From Paenibacillus xylanexedens (lineage in GTDB: Bacteria; Bacillota; Bacilli; Paenibacillales; Paenibacillaceae): a stretch of 64,000 nt of DNA. Every line of letters starts with the position of its first letter. Positions within the stretch are counted from its first letter, which is position 1. Location: contig NZ_JAGIKV010000003.1 in NCBI RefSeq assembly GCF_017874615.1, positions 62,001-126,000 of the forward strand. Direction: 5' to 3'. The translations under genes and the position numbers were made by a program. Shown here piece by piece: positions 1 through 8,012 of this stretch. The notes under the pieces were generated by a model. The model was given only the letters and a program-made list of their open reading frames with translations. It was not told the DNA's origin and did no database searches.

Positions 1-65
1 CAACGTCAGCACCGGGTGAGAAAGAATTCCAACCCATTGAAGAGCGCGTAAAAGTACACAAGTAA
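1..65 (+). CDS. C-terminal end of an unidentified protein (partial)
   Basis: An open frame enters the window and stops at TAA 63-65. It encodes about 20 residues ending in ...FQPIEERVKVHK. A rho-independent terminator follows at once, so this is the 3' end of an upstream transcription unit. Too little is visible to name the protein. Confidence 0.55.
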   Translation, partial: TSAPGEKEFQPIEERVKVHK

Positions 66-97
66 GCTTCGCATTTCCCAACATTTAACCACATACG

Positions 98-156
98 GCC
101 TCGCTTCAATTTGATACGATGATAGTTGATCGTAATCCAATGAAGCGAGGCTTTTT
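98..156 (+). terminator. Rho-independent terminator of the upstream gene
   Basis: An 11-bp perfect inverted repeat (98-108 and 141-151) is followed by five T. The loop is long (32 nt). The 3' arm contains GCGAGG, the only plausible Shine-Dalgarno sequence for the GTG start at 160, so the stem would also hide that ribosome binding site. Confidence 0.7.
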
Positions 157-159
157 GAT

Positions 160-1791
160 GTGAATAATAGATTAAAAGACATAACGAACCAACGGATATG
201 GAAAATGGTTTTATGCGGGTTATTAACACTTGGATCGGTGGCTGGATACAGCTCTACCGTTCAGGCTGCAACAGTCCAGCAACAGTTTCAGGATACGCGT
301 ACCAGTTATGCCAAGGATGCCATTACACATCTGGTGGACAAAGGCATTGCTGCCGGTACGTCAGAGACTACGTTTGAACCGAAGAAAGCCGTTACTCGTG
401 CAGAATTTGCGACGTTTGCAGTGAGATTGCTAGGTTTGAAGCCCGTAAAAAATAATATAAATCCCTATCAGGATATAAGCATGAATGCTTGGTATTACGG
501 CAATGTTGCCGCCATGACGAATCTTTTTATTTTGGAGGGTAAGGGTCAGGGAACGTTCCAACCTAATGCTTCCATTACGCGTGAAGAAGCGGCTGCCCTT
601 CTTGTTCGAATGTTAAAACAACAACCCGTAGAGACATCACTCTTATCTTCGACGTATTTTGACGCAGCGGATATCTCGGATTGGGCACGTCCTTATGTTC
701 AGACGGTATATCAACTTGGACTAATGCGGGGAAGCGGAGGCGTGTTCCGACCACATGGCGAGGTAACGCGAGAAGAAGCAGCCGTAATGCTCGATGCCAT
801 TTTACAAAAGAAAACATGGTCTGAGCAGTTACAACGTGGGGATGAACTTGGCGTTCAGCTGGGCTGGCAATATAACTCCACTACAGCTGAATTCAAGAAG
901 CAAGTGGAACAATCTGAGGTCAATACGCTCGTCCCACGCTGGTTTTTCCTGAACAGCAGTATGAAAGTAACAGATCACGCGGACCCTGCATTGATCTCCT
1001 GGGCATCCGCCACCGACAGGCAGCTATGGCCATTGCTTGGTAATCGTTCGGATTCGGCAATTACACATCAGATGTTATCCAGTTCGGCCAACCGAGCGGC
1101 AGTGATCTCACAGGTAGCTGCTTATGTCAAAACCTATAAACTGGACGGCATTAATGTGGACTTCGAGAATGTTGATCCAGCGGATCGTGAAGGGCTAACG
1201 ACATTTGTGACCTCTTTGACGGCTACGTTGCACGCACTTGGTGCTGTGGTGTCCGTGGACGTTTCTCCAGACCTGGGTACTGATTGGACGGATGCATTTG
1301 ATTATGCCAAACTGGGCGCTGTATCGGATTATATGGTGCTGATGGGATACGAGGAACACTGGTACGGTGATCCGAAAGCAGGATCAGTGGCGTCTCTTTC
1401 ATGGGTGGAAAAGGCTTTGGATACCATGCTCTCCGAGGTGGTACGTGCCAAAACAATTTTGGCCCTTCCATTGTATACACGAGACTGGTCTTCCCTGAAT
1501 CCAGCAACCAGTTCTTGGGACATTACACTTTCAGACCAGGGAATGCGTGCGCATGCTACGGGATCTGTAAGACGATGGGATGCAAGTCTGGTTCAATATA
1601 TTATCGGGTACAACAATAACGGTAAGCCAAGATATATATGGGCAGAGGACAGTCGTTCTTTATCAGCCAAAGTGTTAATGAGTGAGCAACGGCAAATCGC
1701 TGGACTGGCTTACTGGTATATGGGCGGCGAAACAGCGGATGTATGGAACGCCATCTCAAATGCTTCGCGATTTGAATCTTATAACTTCTAA
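160..1791 (+). CDS. SLH-domain protein with C-terminal glycoside hydrolase family 18 domain
   Basis: This is a secreted, cell-wall-bound glycosidase of 543 aa. A signal peptide (about residues 1-36, ending near VQA) is followed by three SLH repeats (about 43-93, 103-152, 168-217), each with the TREE/TRAE signature, which anchor proteins to secondary cell wall polymer. The rest (about 225-540) is a GH18 domain. Its active-site strand reads DGINVDFEN with the proton-donor Glu at residue 336. The variant DGxNxDFE is typical of the YaaH/SleL-type GH18 enzymes that act on peptidoglycan or spore cortex, so a cell-wall substrate is more likely than chitin (inference). The GTG start is chosen because GCGAGG lies 9 nt upstream and no better start precedes the signal peptide. 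It is monocistronic between two terminators. Confidence 0.88.
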   Translation: MNNRLKDITNQRIWKMVLCGLLTLGSVAGYSSTVQAATVQQQFQDTRTSYAKDAITHLVDKGIAAGTSETTFEPKKAVTRAEFATFAVRLLGLKPVKNNINPYQDISMNAWYYGNVAAMTNLFILEGKGQGTFQPNASITREEAAALLVRMLKQQPVETSLLSSTYFDAADISDWARPYVQTVYQLGLMRGSGGVFRPHGEVTREEAAVMLDAILQKKTWSEQLQRGDELGVQLGWQYNSTTAEFKKQVEQSEVNTLVPRWFFLNSSMKVTDHADPALISWASATDRQLWPLLGNRSDSAITHQMLSSSANRAAVISQVAAYVKTYKLDGINVDFENVDPADREGLTTFVTSLTATLHALGAVVSVDVSPDLGTDWTDAFDYAKLGAVSDYMVLMGYEEHWYGDPKAGSVASLSWVEKALDTMLSEVVRAKTILALPLYTRDWSSLNPATSSWDITLSDQGMRAHATGSVRRWDASLVQYIIGYNNNGKPRYIWAEDSRSLSAKVLMSEQRQIAGLAYWYMGGETADVWNAISNASRFESYNF

Positions 1792-1809
1792 GGCAATCAT
1801 AAATCTTAT

Positions 1810-1859
1810 AGACCCAAACTCACCGTGATTCCAGCGGATGGTTTGGGTCTGTTTATTTT
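1810..1859 (+). terminator. Rho-independent terminator after the SLH-GH18 gene
   Basis: A 10-bp perfect stem AGACCCAAAC/GTTTGGGTCT (1810-1819, 1841-1850) is followed by a T-rich tail. Confidence 0.75.
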
Positions 1860-1972
1860 GGTATAAGATAAGCAATAAGAGGACGCGTTAAGTTTGACTG
1901 AACGGTTTAATGTATATAAGGACAAACTGTTTAATTAAATTAGATAAATGGAAGTTCAGGAGGAGAAGGAGC

Positions 1973-2890
1973 ATGCGAGAGGTTGATTGCATAATCGTAG
2001 GTGGAGGGCTCGCAGGGCTTCAGGCAGCCATTCAGCTTGGACGTTATTCGGCCCATCAGGTGTTGGTGATCGATGCGGGAGAGGGCAGATCGACGTTGTG
2101 TCGGACGTATCATAATATTCTTGGGTTCCCCGATGGGGTGTCCGGTGAAGAACTCCGTGACCGAGGCAGGTTGCAGGCAGAACGAACCGGTGTATCTTTT
2201 GAGAAAGACCGTATCGTTAAAGCGGGCCGTCAGGGTGAGAAGATTCAATTATTCGGTACTTCCGGATCTGAATATAGGAGTAAAACCGTGCTACTAGCAA
2301 CAGGGCTCTCGGATAGAGTTCCGGACATTCCGGGATTAACCCCTACGCTTGGCCGAACGGTCTATGTCTGCCCTGATTGCGACGGCTATGAGATCCAGGA
2401 TCAACGTACAGTTCTGTTGGGATCTGGTGAAGCAGGTGCCAATATGGCGATGATTTTAATTCAACGTACGAATGATCTGTTATATATCAATCATGAGCAG
2501 GCGCCCATATCTGCAGAGCTTCATCGCAGCATGAAAGAGGCGGGCGTTCGTTATCTGGAAGCAGCGGTTCAGGAAGTACAGCAGATCGAGGACGGCCATA
2601 TCACTGGTGTTCTGACCGAAGATGGACAGATTTTTGAGTCGGAGCGTGGATTTATCGCATTTGGAGGCAACCGGGTACACTATGAACTGGCGGAGCAACT
2701 TGGAGCTGTAATCGCAGATAATAAACATGTGGAAGCCGATCCGCGCAGCTTGCAGGCAGCGACTAATGTGTGGATTGCCGGGGATCTGGGCCTGCACGCA
2801 GAACAAGCAACCGTTGCGATGGGTGAAGGTTCCATTGCCGCGATCTGGATTCATAAGGCGTTACAGCAGATGACCAAGGATTCACGATGA
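1973..2890 (+). CDS. Thioredoxin-reductase-like NAD(P)/FAD oxidoreductase
   Basis: A two-dinucleotide-binding-domain flavoprotein of 305 aa. The FAD-binding GGGLAGLQAA motif is near the N-terminus, a redox-active CPDCDG pair (Cys133/Cys136) sits where thioredoxin reductase has CATCDG, an NAD(P)-binding GSGEAG motif follows, and the C-terminal FAD motif is IAGDLG. The frame extends upstream to 1910, but ATG 1973 is preferred because AGGAGGAGAAGGAG lies just before it and the protein then begins directly with the Rossmann strand (MREVDCIIVGGGLAG). Family members reduce thioredoxin-like or other disulfide partners; the partner here is unknown. No thioredoxin gene is adjacent. Confidence 0.85.
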   Translation: MREVDCIIVGGGLAGLQAAIQLGRYSAHQVLVIDAGEGRSTLCRTYHNILGFPDGVSGEELRDRGRLQAERTGVSFEKDRIVKAGRQGEKIQLFGTSGSEYRSKTVLLATGLSDRVPDIPGLTPTLGRTVYVCPDCDGYEIQDQRTVLLGSGEAGANMAMILIQRTNDLLYINHEQAPISAELHRSMKEAGVRYLEAAVQEVQQIEDGHITGVLTEDGQIFESERGFIAFGGNRVHYELAEQLGAVIADNKHVEADPRSLQAATNVWIAGDLGLHAEQATVAMGEGSIAAIWIHKALQQMTKDSR

Positions 2891-2935
2891 ATTTCACCTC
2901 CAACTATGAGGTTGATTATTCCATTGTTCATTACC

Positions 2936-2978
2936 AAAAAAGTCCTCCCAAGCCATGCATGTGGCAGGAGGACTTTTT
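2936..2978. terminator. Bidirectional terminator between convergent genes
   Basis: A stem AAAAGTCCTCC/GGAGGACTTTT has A-runs on the left and T-runs on the right, so it can terminate both the flavoprotein gene (+) and the small gene at 3007 (-). Confidence 0.8.
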
Positions 2979-3006
2979 GAGCTATCTTTTGCTAGGGAGA
3001 AAAGGA

Positions 3007-3222
3007 TTACGCTTGTTTATCCGATGAATCCGTTGACTTGGAAGAAGAACTCTTGTCCTTCGAGTTATGTGAGAAATCTTTGCGAATGTTGTCCACGATA
3101 TCACCAACCACGCCTTCGATCATATCGGTTGGTCCGGGATTATTTTTGTCTGGATGGATAACGGTATTCACTCCTGGTTCAAGTTCATCGTTTGTCTTCT
3201 CATGTTTGGTTTTATCACGCAT
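3007..3222 (-). CDS. Small hydrophilic hypothetical protein (71 aa)
   Basis: A short, highly charged protein with a Ser/Lys-rich tail (SSSSKSTDSSDK) and no membrane segment or signal peptide. It is supported by a strong ribosome binding site (AGGAGG, 8 nt before ATG on the minus strand) and by the bidirectional terminator immediately downstream. The family is not recognised. Low complexity and high charge suggest a disordered or small acid-soluble-like protein, but nothing in the sequence proves a role. Confidence 0.65.
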   Translation of the reverse strand: MRDKTKHEKTNDELEPGVNTVIHPDKNNPGPTDMIEGVVGDIVDNIRKDFSHNSKDKSSSSKSTDSSDKQA

Positions 3223-3466
3223 GGGAAATCCCTCCTGGTTCGATATTGTATAAGGTGTTCATTAACATATCCAAACACCGTTACGTATATGTAAACGATT
3301 AACCGCTGTAGTTCTTTTGAAACGTGTACTTGCTCATATATAGAAGATATATACAGAATTGAACGTACTGATTAAACTTCAGCAATACGTTTATATTATA
3401 GATAACCTGAGTATTAAGTTTAAAGCTTGAAACCAATAAACAACTATTATGGAGGAGGTTATTCAA

Positions 3467-3820
3467 ATGAATGAAGAAAATCATGTAATCCATAAAGATG
3501 GCCGAGTATCAACTGACAAGGTGGACAATGCAATTGAGAAGATTGCGCCGGAAGAAAGAGAACAGATTTTACAGAACTTTGATGCGTTCAAAGAATACCT
3601 GGGTAAGCGAATTGCCATGGGAGAATCGATTGGACTAAGTGAGGAGCAGATGGCCAAAATTGCCGAGAAAGTAGCGGATTATCTGGCAGCTCGGGAGGAA
3701 CCCCGTAATCGTGAAGAAAAACTGCTGCAGGAGCTGTGGAATGTTGGCAAGGAAGATGAACGTCACATGCTGGCTCATATGCTCGTTCGTTTGGCACAAA
3801 GCTCCACACCAAATCATTAA
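3467..3820 (+). CDS. DUF3243 family protein (YmfJ-like)
   Basis: A 117-aa soluble protein whose middle matches the DUF3243 pattern known from Bacillus YmfJ: a FDAFKEYLGKRI helix, a LSEEQMAKIAEKVADYLA helix and the ending EEKLLQELWNVGKEDERHMLAHMLVRL. The family's function is not established. The frame runs from 3449, but the real start is ATG 3467, which has GGAGGAGG 8 nt upstream; the earlier ATG overlaps that site. An N-terminal tail of about 30 residues rich in Lys/Asp precedes the domain. Confidence 0.85.
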   Translation: MNEENHVIHKDGRVSTDKVDNAIEKIAPEEREQILQNFDAFKEYLGKRIAMGESIGLSEEQMAKIAEKVADYLAAREEPRNREEKLLQELWNVGKEDERHMLAHMLVRLAQSSTPNH

Positions 3821-4432
3821 GATTAGCGTCTATGCGTAAGCATAAGAAATACTTTGAGCAGGTCTTCAAACCTGCCAAAAACCTGCCAAAAGCTGGAGCG
3901 TAACTCTGAACGTGTCTGGAGCAGGGCATAGAGCGGGGAGCGCTAACGAACCTGTGACGTCTTATTCAAGGGTTTGAAAGTCCCGCAGCAATCTAAGGAA
4001 TCTGACACACGTTATATTGGTATAAACAGCCGTTAATAGCGTATTTTCAGGGGGGGGTGGCAAATAACGTGTCTCATGTTCCTTACAAAATAAAAGGGGC
4101 GCCAGATGGCCAAATAAGATGTCCTCGATTCTTTAGTTATCTGGACACAGACATCCTTCAACGTATCACTTGACTGAGTTTAAAAGACAGACCCTAGTAA
4201 ATAACCTCTAAATGGCGATGCCTTCAGGGGTTATTGCCGTTTACGGAGACTACAGAAAGGAGTGATGACGCACATTGTAACTATTTTTAATCTGGCTGAT
4301 ACTTTTATAATCCCTGTTCCAAGTATGATAGGAAAAGAAAGAACGTTGGAATCGATAGTTCACATGAGCGTTTGAGAAGCAAGACTTCCGGTTAAGGAAT
4401 AGTAACGTTCATATTAAGGAGAGATGTTACCT
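3821..4432. other. Non-coding stretch (612 bp) with structured repeats
   Basis: No convincing reading frame lies here. It holds a direct duplication of CCTGCCAAAA near 3870-3890, the inverted-repeat family described separately (3993-4140), and a stem AATAACCTCT/AGGGGTTATT (4200-4209 and 4226-4235) that lacks a T-run. The promoter of the next gene should be in the last 200 bp; no box was convincing enough to call. Confidence 0.6.
3993..4140. repeat. Degenerate inverted-repeat family (three copies of a ~25-nt motif)
   Basis: The motif CTAAGGAATCTGACACACG at 3993 recurs in opposite orientation at 4064-4086 (about 19 of 23 positions match as reverse complement). A weaker third copy begins near 4110, in the same orientation as the second (CAAATAAGATGTCC against CAAATAACGTGTCT). 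The first two arms would fold into a long hairpin enclosing a run of eight or more G at about 4050. Confidence 0.55.
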
Positions 4433-4999
4433 ATGAAGAACGCGACAAAACAATGGAAACTAGGAATGATCGGTGCAGTTGTTGCTTTACTTGGTATGAT
4501 TGTGCTGACTACATATTTACTTACCCCTGCGAATGCTCAAGGTAGTACGGACGCTCAACAACCTTCTGCGAAAGAAGCTCAAGTTGCAAACTCCGAGATG
4601 TTTACAGCCTATGTTGAAGGTATGCATATAGAAGACGGCAAATTGTTTATGACAGTAGACAAGATTGGCTGGTATCAGGGTGAAGAAGCCGATGCGATTT
4701 TTGCACAGCGTAATCCGGAAGCTGGTATAGACGGTGCTCCAGATGGTTACTATATTGTCAATGACAGCAAAGAGCAGGAGCAGGTTGAGGTAAGTGCCAA
4801 TGCTGAAGTATTGATGCAGTTGTATGATCGGGATGGTACGATGCAGGGCGCAGACATTCAGTGGAATGAACCTGTGACATTATCCAAGTTCGAATCGTTG
4901 TATGAGAATACCCGTATTCTTGATCTGTCCGTATTCCCGTATCATCTGACGGTGCAGGACGGAAAAGTTACTAAAATTGTGCAACAATACATCCCATAA
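4433..4999 (+). CDS. Membrane-anchored extracytoplasmic hypothetical protein
   Basis: A 188-aa protein with an N-terminal hydrophobic segment (about residues 9-30, GMIGAVVALLGMIVLTTYLL) ending near NAQG. It is followed by a Gln/Ala/Ser-rich linker and a soluble domain (about 55-188) rich in acidic and aromatic residues (e.g. WYQGEEADAIF, PDGYYIVND). The segment may be an uncleaved anchor or a signal peptide. The family is not recognised. ATG 4433 is preferred over 4424 because AAGGAGAG (4416-4423) lies 9 nt before it and abuts the earlier ATG. It ends before a terminator and is monocistronic. Confidence 0.75.
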   Translation: MKNATKQWKLGMIGAVVALLGMIVLTTYLLTPANAQGSTDAQQPSAKEAQVANSEMFTAYVEGMHIEDGKLFMTVDKIGWYQGEEADAIFAQRNPEAGIDGAPDGYYIVNDSKEQEQVEVSANAEVLMQLYDRDGTMQGADIQWNEPVTLSKFESLYENTRILDLSVFPYHLTVQDGKVTKIVQQYIP

Positions 5000-5021
5000 A
5001 ATAAGATGAAATTCATCATCC

Positions 5022-5064
5022 AAGCATTCCTCCTGTTCATTGGAACGGTGAGGGATGCTTTTTG
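5022..5064 (+). terminator. Rho-independent terminator
   Basis: The stem AGCATTCCTC/GAGGGATGCT (one G-U pair) is followed by TTTTT. Confidence 0.75.
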
Positions 5065-5156
5065 GTTATGACAAATTCATGAAAGCGATTGTAATTAATG
5101 GTAGGTACATGTATCATTATTGGAATGGCGTTTTTACATAGTTCAGGAGGAGCCTC

Positions 5157-6014
5157 ATGCTTAAAGACATGATTGCATTAACTAAGCCCGGACTTCTAAG
5201 GTTAAATGTGTTTGCGGTGGCGGTAGGATTCTGGGTAGCTTCAAAATGGGATATCAACTGGTTATCTCTGCTCATGGTCGTGATTGGATCAACTTTGGTT
5301 ATTGCTTCAGCTTGTGTTATCAACAATTATTGGGATCGTGAATTGGACCAAAAGATGGAGCGCACCAAAAAAAGGATGGATTACATTAACCATCTGAAGC
5401 CAGGGTTTGTACTTGGCTATGGCATTATCCTTGGTGTTGTGGGACTAGCAGTACTGTATCTCCTGGTGAATCCGTTATCAGGGTGGATGGCACTGCTTGG
5501 ATGGTTCGCTTACATTGTGATTTACACGATGTGGTTGAAACGCAGTTCAACGTGGAGCACGTCGCTGGGTGGAATTGCCGGAGCGATGCCGCCTGTCATC
5601 GGTTATACGTCTGTAACCAATGAAATTGATGCAGGTGCCTGGTTGCTGTTTGCACTATTATTCTTGTGGCAACCACCACACTTCTGGTCATTGGGTATTC
5701 GCCGGGTAGAGGAGTATCGTGCTGCTGGCTTCCCGTTGTTGCCAGTGGTTAAAGGGGTGAAGCGCACCAAGTTTCAGATGATTCCTTATGTTTTTCTGCT
5801 GCTTCCTGCTGTATTCCTGTTGTATTATTACGACTACGTAGGTCTGGTATTTCTGATTGTATCTCTGGTCGGTGGACTGATCTGGTTCGTGCATACACTT
5901 AGCGGACTGAAGACACAGGATGATGAGAAATGGGCAAAAGTGAACTTTCTGATCTCGGTGAACTATCTGATGCTCGTCTTTATTGTTATGGTAGCGAATA
6001 CGGTATGGTCATAA
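5157..6014 (+). CDS. ctaB: Protoheme IX farnesyltransferase (heme O synthase)
   Basis: This UbiA-superfamily membrane prenyltransferase attaches farnesyl from farnesyl diphosphate to protoheme, giving heme O for cytochrome oxidases. The 285 aa show multiple hydrophobic helices and the prenyl-diphosphate-binding signature NNYWDRELDQKMERTKKR (about residues 55-75) with the conserved Asp residues and RTKKR. A second conserved segment, PPVIGYTSV, and the loop WQPPHFWSLGIRR are typical of CtaB/CyoE. The ATG has AGGAGG 7-10 nt upstream. No other cytochrome oxidase genes (ctaA, ctaC-F) are adjacent, so it is either a stand-alone ctaB or one of two paralogues. Confidence 0.93.
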   Translation: MLKDMIALTKPGLLRLNVFAVAVGFWVASKWDINWLSLLMVVIGSTLVIASACVINNYWDRELDQKMERTKKRMDYINHLKPGFVLGYGIILGVVGLAVLYLLVNPLSGWMALLGWFAYIVIYTMWLKRSSTWSTSLGGIAGAMPPVIGYTSVTNEIDAGAWLLFALLFLWQPPHFWSLGIRRVEEYRAAGFPLLPVVKGVKRTKFQMIPYVFLLLPAVFLLYYYDYVGLVFLIVSLVGGLIWFVHTLSGLKTQDDEKWAKVNFLISVNYLMLVFIVMVANTVWS

Positions 6015-6075
6015 TTAGACGATGAACAGAAATTTTCAGAGAGATTTCAGCTTAAACTAGCTGGCTGCATCGAAT

Positions 6076-6147
6076 GAAAAAGCACACGATGGAATAGCGT
6101 TTGGACAACCTTGAGTTGTTACAACATATTCTCCAGTGTGTTTTTTT
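6076..6147 (+). terminator. Possible terminator after ctaB
   Basis: Arms AGCACAC and GTGTGTTTTTTT are separated by about 50 nt that contain a further small hairpin (ACAACCTTGAGTTGT). The long T-run supports termination; the long loop makes this uncertain. Confidence 0.4.
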
Positions 6148-6209
6148 GGTATAATAAAACAATTGAATCATATAAGTGGAATTTATAATGCAAGATGGGA
6201 AGTGACAGC

Positions 6210-6692
6210 ATGAGTAATTTGGAACAGGCCGTGGGATGGAGACAAGAAGGCAAGGTGCAGGAAGCGATTGAACTACTGCAAGAGATTACAGTCCAGGAAC
6301 CCGAGAATGCCAATGTCTGGTATCAGCTGGCTTGGGCACATGATTCGCTTGGATTGGAGCGGGAAGCTGTTCCGCATTATGAGAAGGCACTGAGTCTTGG
6401 ACTTTCTGGCGAGGACAGGGCAGGTGCAATACTCGGACTAGGCAGTACATATCGAACGCTTGGACAGTATGAGCAGGCAAAGGCTTGGTTTGAAACGGGC
6501 TTGACAGAATTCCCGGCGTACCGGGAATTTGAAGTTTTTTATGCCATGGTGCTCTACAATCTGGGTGAACATGCAGAAGCGATGCAACGACTGCTCGTGC
6601 AACTTGCGGACACATCAAGTGACAAGAGAATCAATGACTATAACAGAGCAATCCGTTACTACGCAGATCAGCTCGATCGGGTGTGGGAATAG
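6210..6692 (+). CDS. Tetratricopeptide-repeat protein
   Basis: A 160-aa cytoplasmic protein made almost entirely of TPR helices. Visible repeats are AVGWRQEGKVQEAIELLQEI, ANVWYQLAWAHDSLGLEREAVPHYEKAL and AILGLGSTYRTLGQYEQAKAWFETGL, then a tetrameric-type C-terminal region. TPRs mediate protein-protein contacts; the partner is unknown. The frame opens at ATG 6195, but ATG 6210 follows GGGAAG with better spacing, so five residues are probably not translated. The small membrane gene at 6725 follows after 32 bp, on the same strand. Confidence 0.82.
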   Translation: MSNLEQAVGWRQEGKVQEAIELLQEITVQEPENANVWYQLAWAHDSLGLEREAVPHYEKALSLGLSGEDRAGAILGLGSTYRTLGQYEQAKAWFETGLTEFPAYREFEVFYAMVLYNLGEHAEAMQRLLVQLADTSSDKRINDYNRAIRYYADQLDRVWE

Positions 6693-6724
6693 ATCGAAAA
6701 CACAGAAAAGGGAGAGATGGATGA

Positions 6725-6931
6725 ATGAACTCCAATCAAGATCTGAAACAGGTAAATGAAAGGTTGGATCAAATTGAGCAGAAGCTGGATAGCCTGGGAC
6801 ATAACCAGCAGAACAAACGCTCACCTGGCATGCGCTTCCTAATTGGTTTTGGCATCACGATTGCTGTTATATTTGTACTGCTGCTGACCCTCGGTGTTAT
6901 ACAATTTGTGAGTAACGTGAGTAACGGATAG
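6725..6931 (+). CDS. Small membrane protein with N-terminal coiled coil
   Basis: A 68-aa protein. Residues 1-30 form a short charged heptad-like helix (QVNERLDQIEQKLDSLG), a basic patch follows (NKRSPGMR), and residues 38-60 form one transmembrane helix (FLIGFGITIAVIFVLLLTLGV). GGGAGAG lies 9 nt before the ATG. It is probably co-transcribed with the TPR gene 32 bp upstream. The layout is common for small Bacillales membrane proteins of unknown function. Confidence 0.7.
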   Translation: MNSNQDLKQVNERLDQIEQKLDSLGHNQQNKRSPGMRFLIGFGITIAVIFVLLLTLGVIQFVSNVSNG

Positions 6932-6971
6932 AAAAAGTCGATCATGGCTACAGGTAGTGAGTTCTCCAAAG

Positions 6972-7847
6972 TTACATAGCCTGGCCGAGCCACTGTTGCA
7001 CCTCTTCAATGAACCGCCGCGTAGCGGGCGATAGATTGCCCAAAGACGGGCAGGCCATGCCAATCGTACGATAAGGATCTCCAGTGAGTGGCACGAGCGC
7101 GAGTGAATCGGTATGATTTTGAAGAACCATTTCCGGAAGCAGGCTGATGCCGAGTCCATTACGGACCATCGCCATGATGGCTTGATCTTCGGCTACTTCA
7201 TAGACGACATTAAGCTTGGCCGCATGCTGCCGGATCAGTCGTTCAATCTCGTTATCTCCGCCCCACTTGGGCAGAATAAAGGGTTGCTCCAACAGAATAT
7301 CAAACGAAACAGACTCCTCTGAGGCGAGAGGATGATCCAGAGGCAGGATACACATCATCCTGTCTTTTTGCAATGGGATCGTCTCAAAAGGTGATGAATC
7401 GCCGAGGGACAGAAATCCGAGATCGATGGCACCTCCAGCCAACCAGCCCTCAATCTCAGCATAATCGCCCTCCCACAGCTTGATCTCAATTCCGGGATGA
7501 CGCAGACGAAATTGTTTCAGGATGCCCGGCAACCATTGTGTGGAGACACTTGCGAAGGTACCAATACGCACCGTACCAATCTCCGCGCCGCGAATGAGGG
7601 AGATTTCCTGGTTCATCAGTTCCGTCCAGCGCAGAATCTCACGTGTGTATCCCAGAATGCGTTCCCCTTCAGCGGTAACCCGCACACCGGAGCGGCTGCG
7701 ATGGAGCAGGGAAAAACCACATTCTGTCTCCAGACTGGCGATGGCATGGCTGACTGCGGATTGGGTGATGTTCAACGCTTCTGCCGCTTTGGTGAGACTG
7801 CCATATTCCACAACGGTATTCAATATTTCGTATTTGATCAGTGACAT
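6972..7847 (-). CDS. LysR-family transcriptional regulator
   Basis: A 291-aa LTTR. The N-terminal winged HTH is recognisable (LNTVVEYGSLTKAAEALNITQSAVSHAIASLE), and the effector-binding domain follows with the usual start of the first subdomain (GTVRIGTFASVSTQWLPGIL). The frame extends to 7880, but LTTRs start about 5-10 residues before the HTH, which fits ATG 7847 with GGAAGG upstream. It is transcribed divergently from the EamA exporter at 8013 (165 bp apart). LysR regulators usually control the divergent neighbour, so regulation of that exporter is the natural inference. Confidence 0.9.
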   Translation of the reverse strand: MSLIKYEILNTVVEYGSLTKAAEALNITQSAVSHAIASLETECGFSLLHRSRSGVRVTAEGERILGYTREILRWTELMNQEISLIRGAEIGTVRIGTFASVSTQWLPGILKQFRLRHPGIEIKLWEGDYAEIEGWLAGGAIDLGFLSLGDSSPFETIPLQKDRMMCILPLDHPLASEESVSFDILLEQPFILPKWGGDNEIERLIRQHAAKLNVVYEVAEDQAIMAMVRNGLGISLLPEMVLQNHTDSLALVPLTGDPYRTIGMACPSLGNLSPATRRFIEEVQQWLGQAM

Positions 7848-8012
7848 GAATGGTTCCGTTCCTTCCCATTTTTGATGCATGAATTTATTTCATATAATCC
7901 ATTATAAATATTCATTTTTATAATGCAAAGAGATCGTTTATACTTGCCAAGGCGAGTTAGTTTGACGCACGATCACACAGATCAGAATACATAGAATGAA
8001 GGTTGAAGCAAG

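Noticed and set aside
3860..3895. Possible CRISPR-like or tandem repeat (CCTGCCAAAA twice)
   Set aside because: Only two 11-bp copies with no spacer structure; too short for any array.
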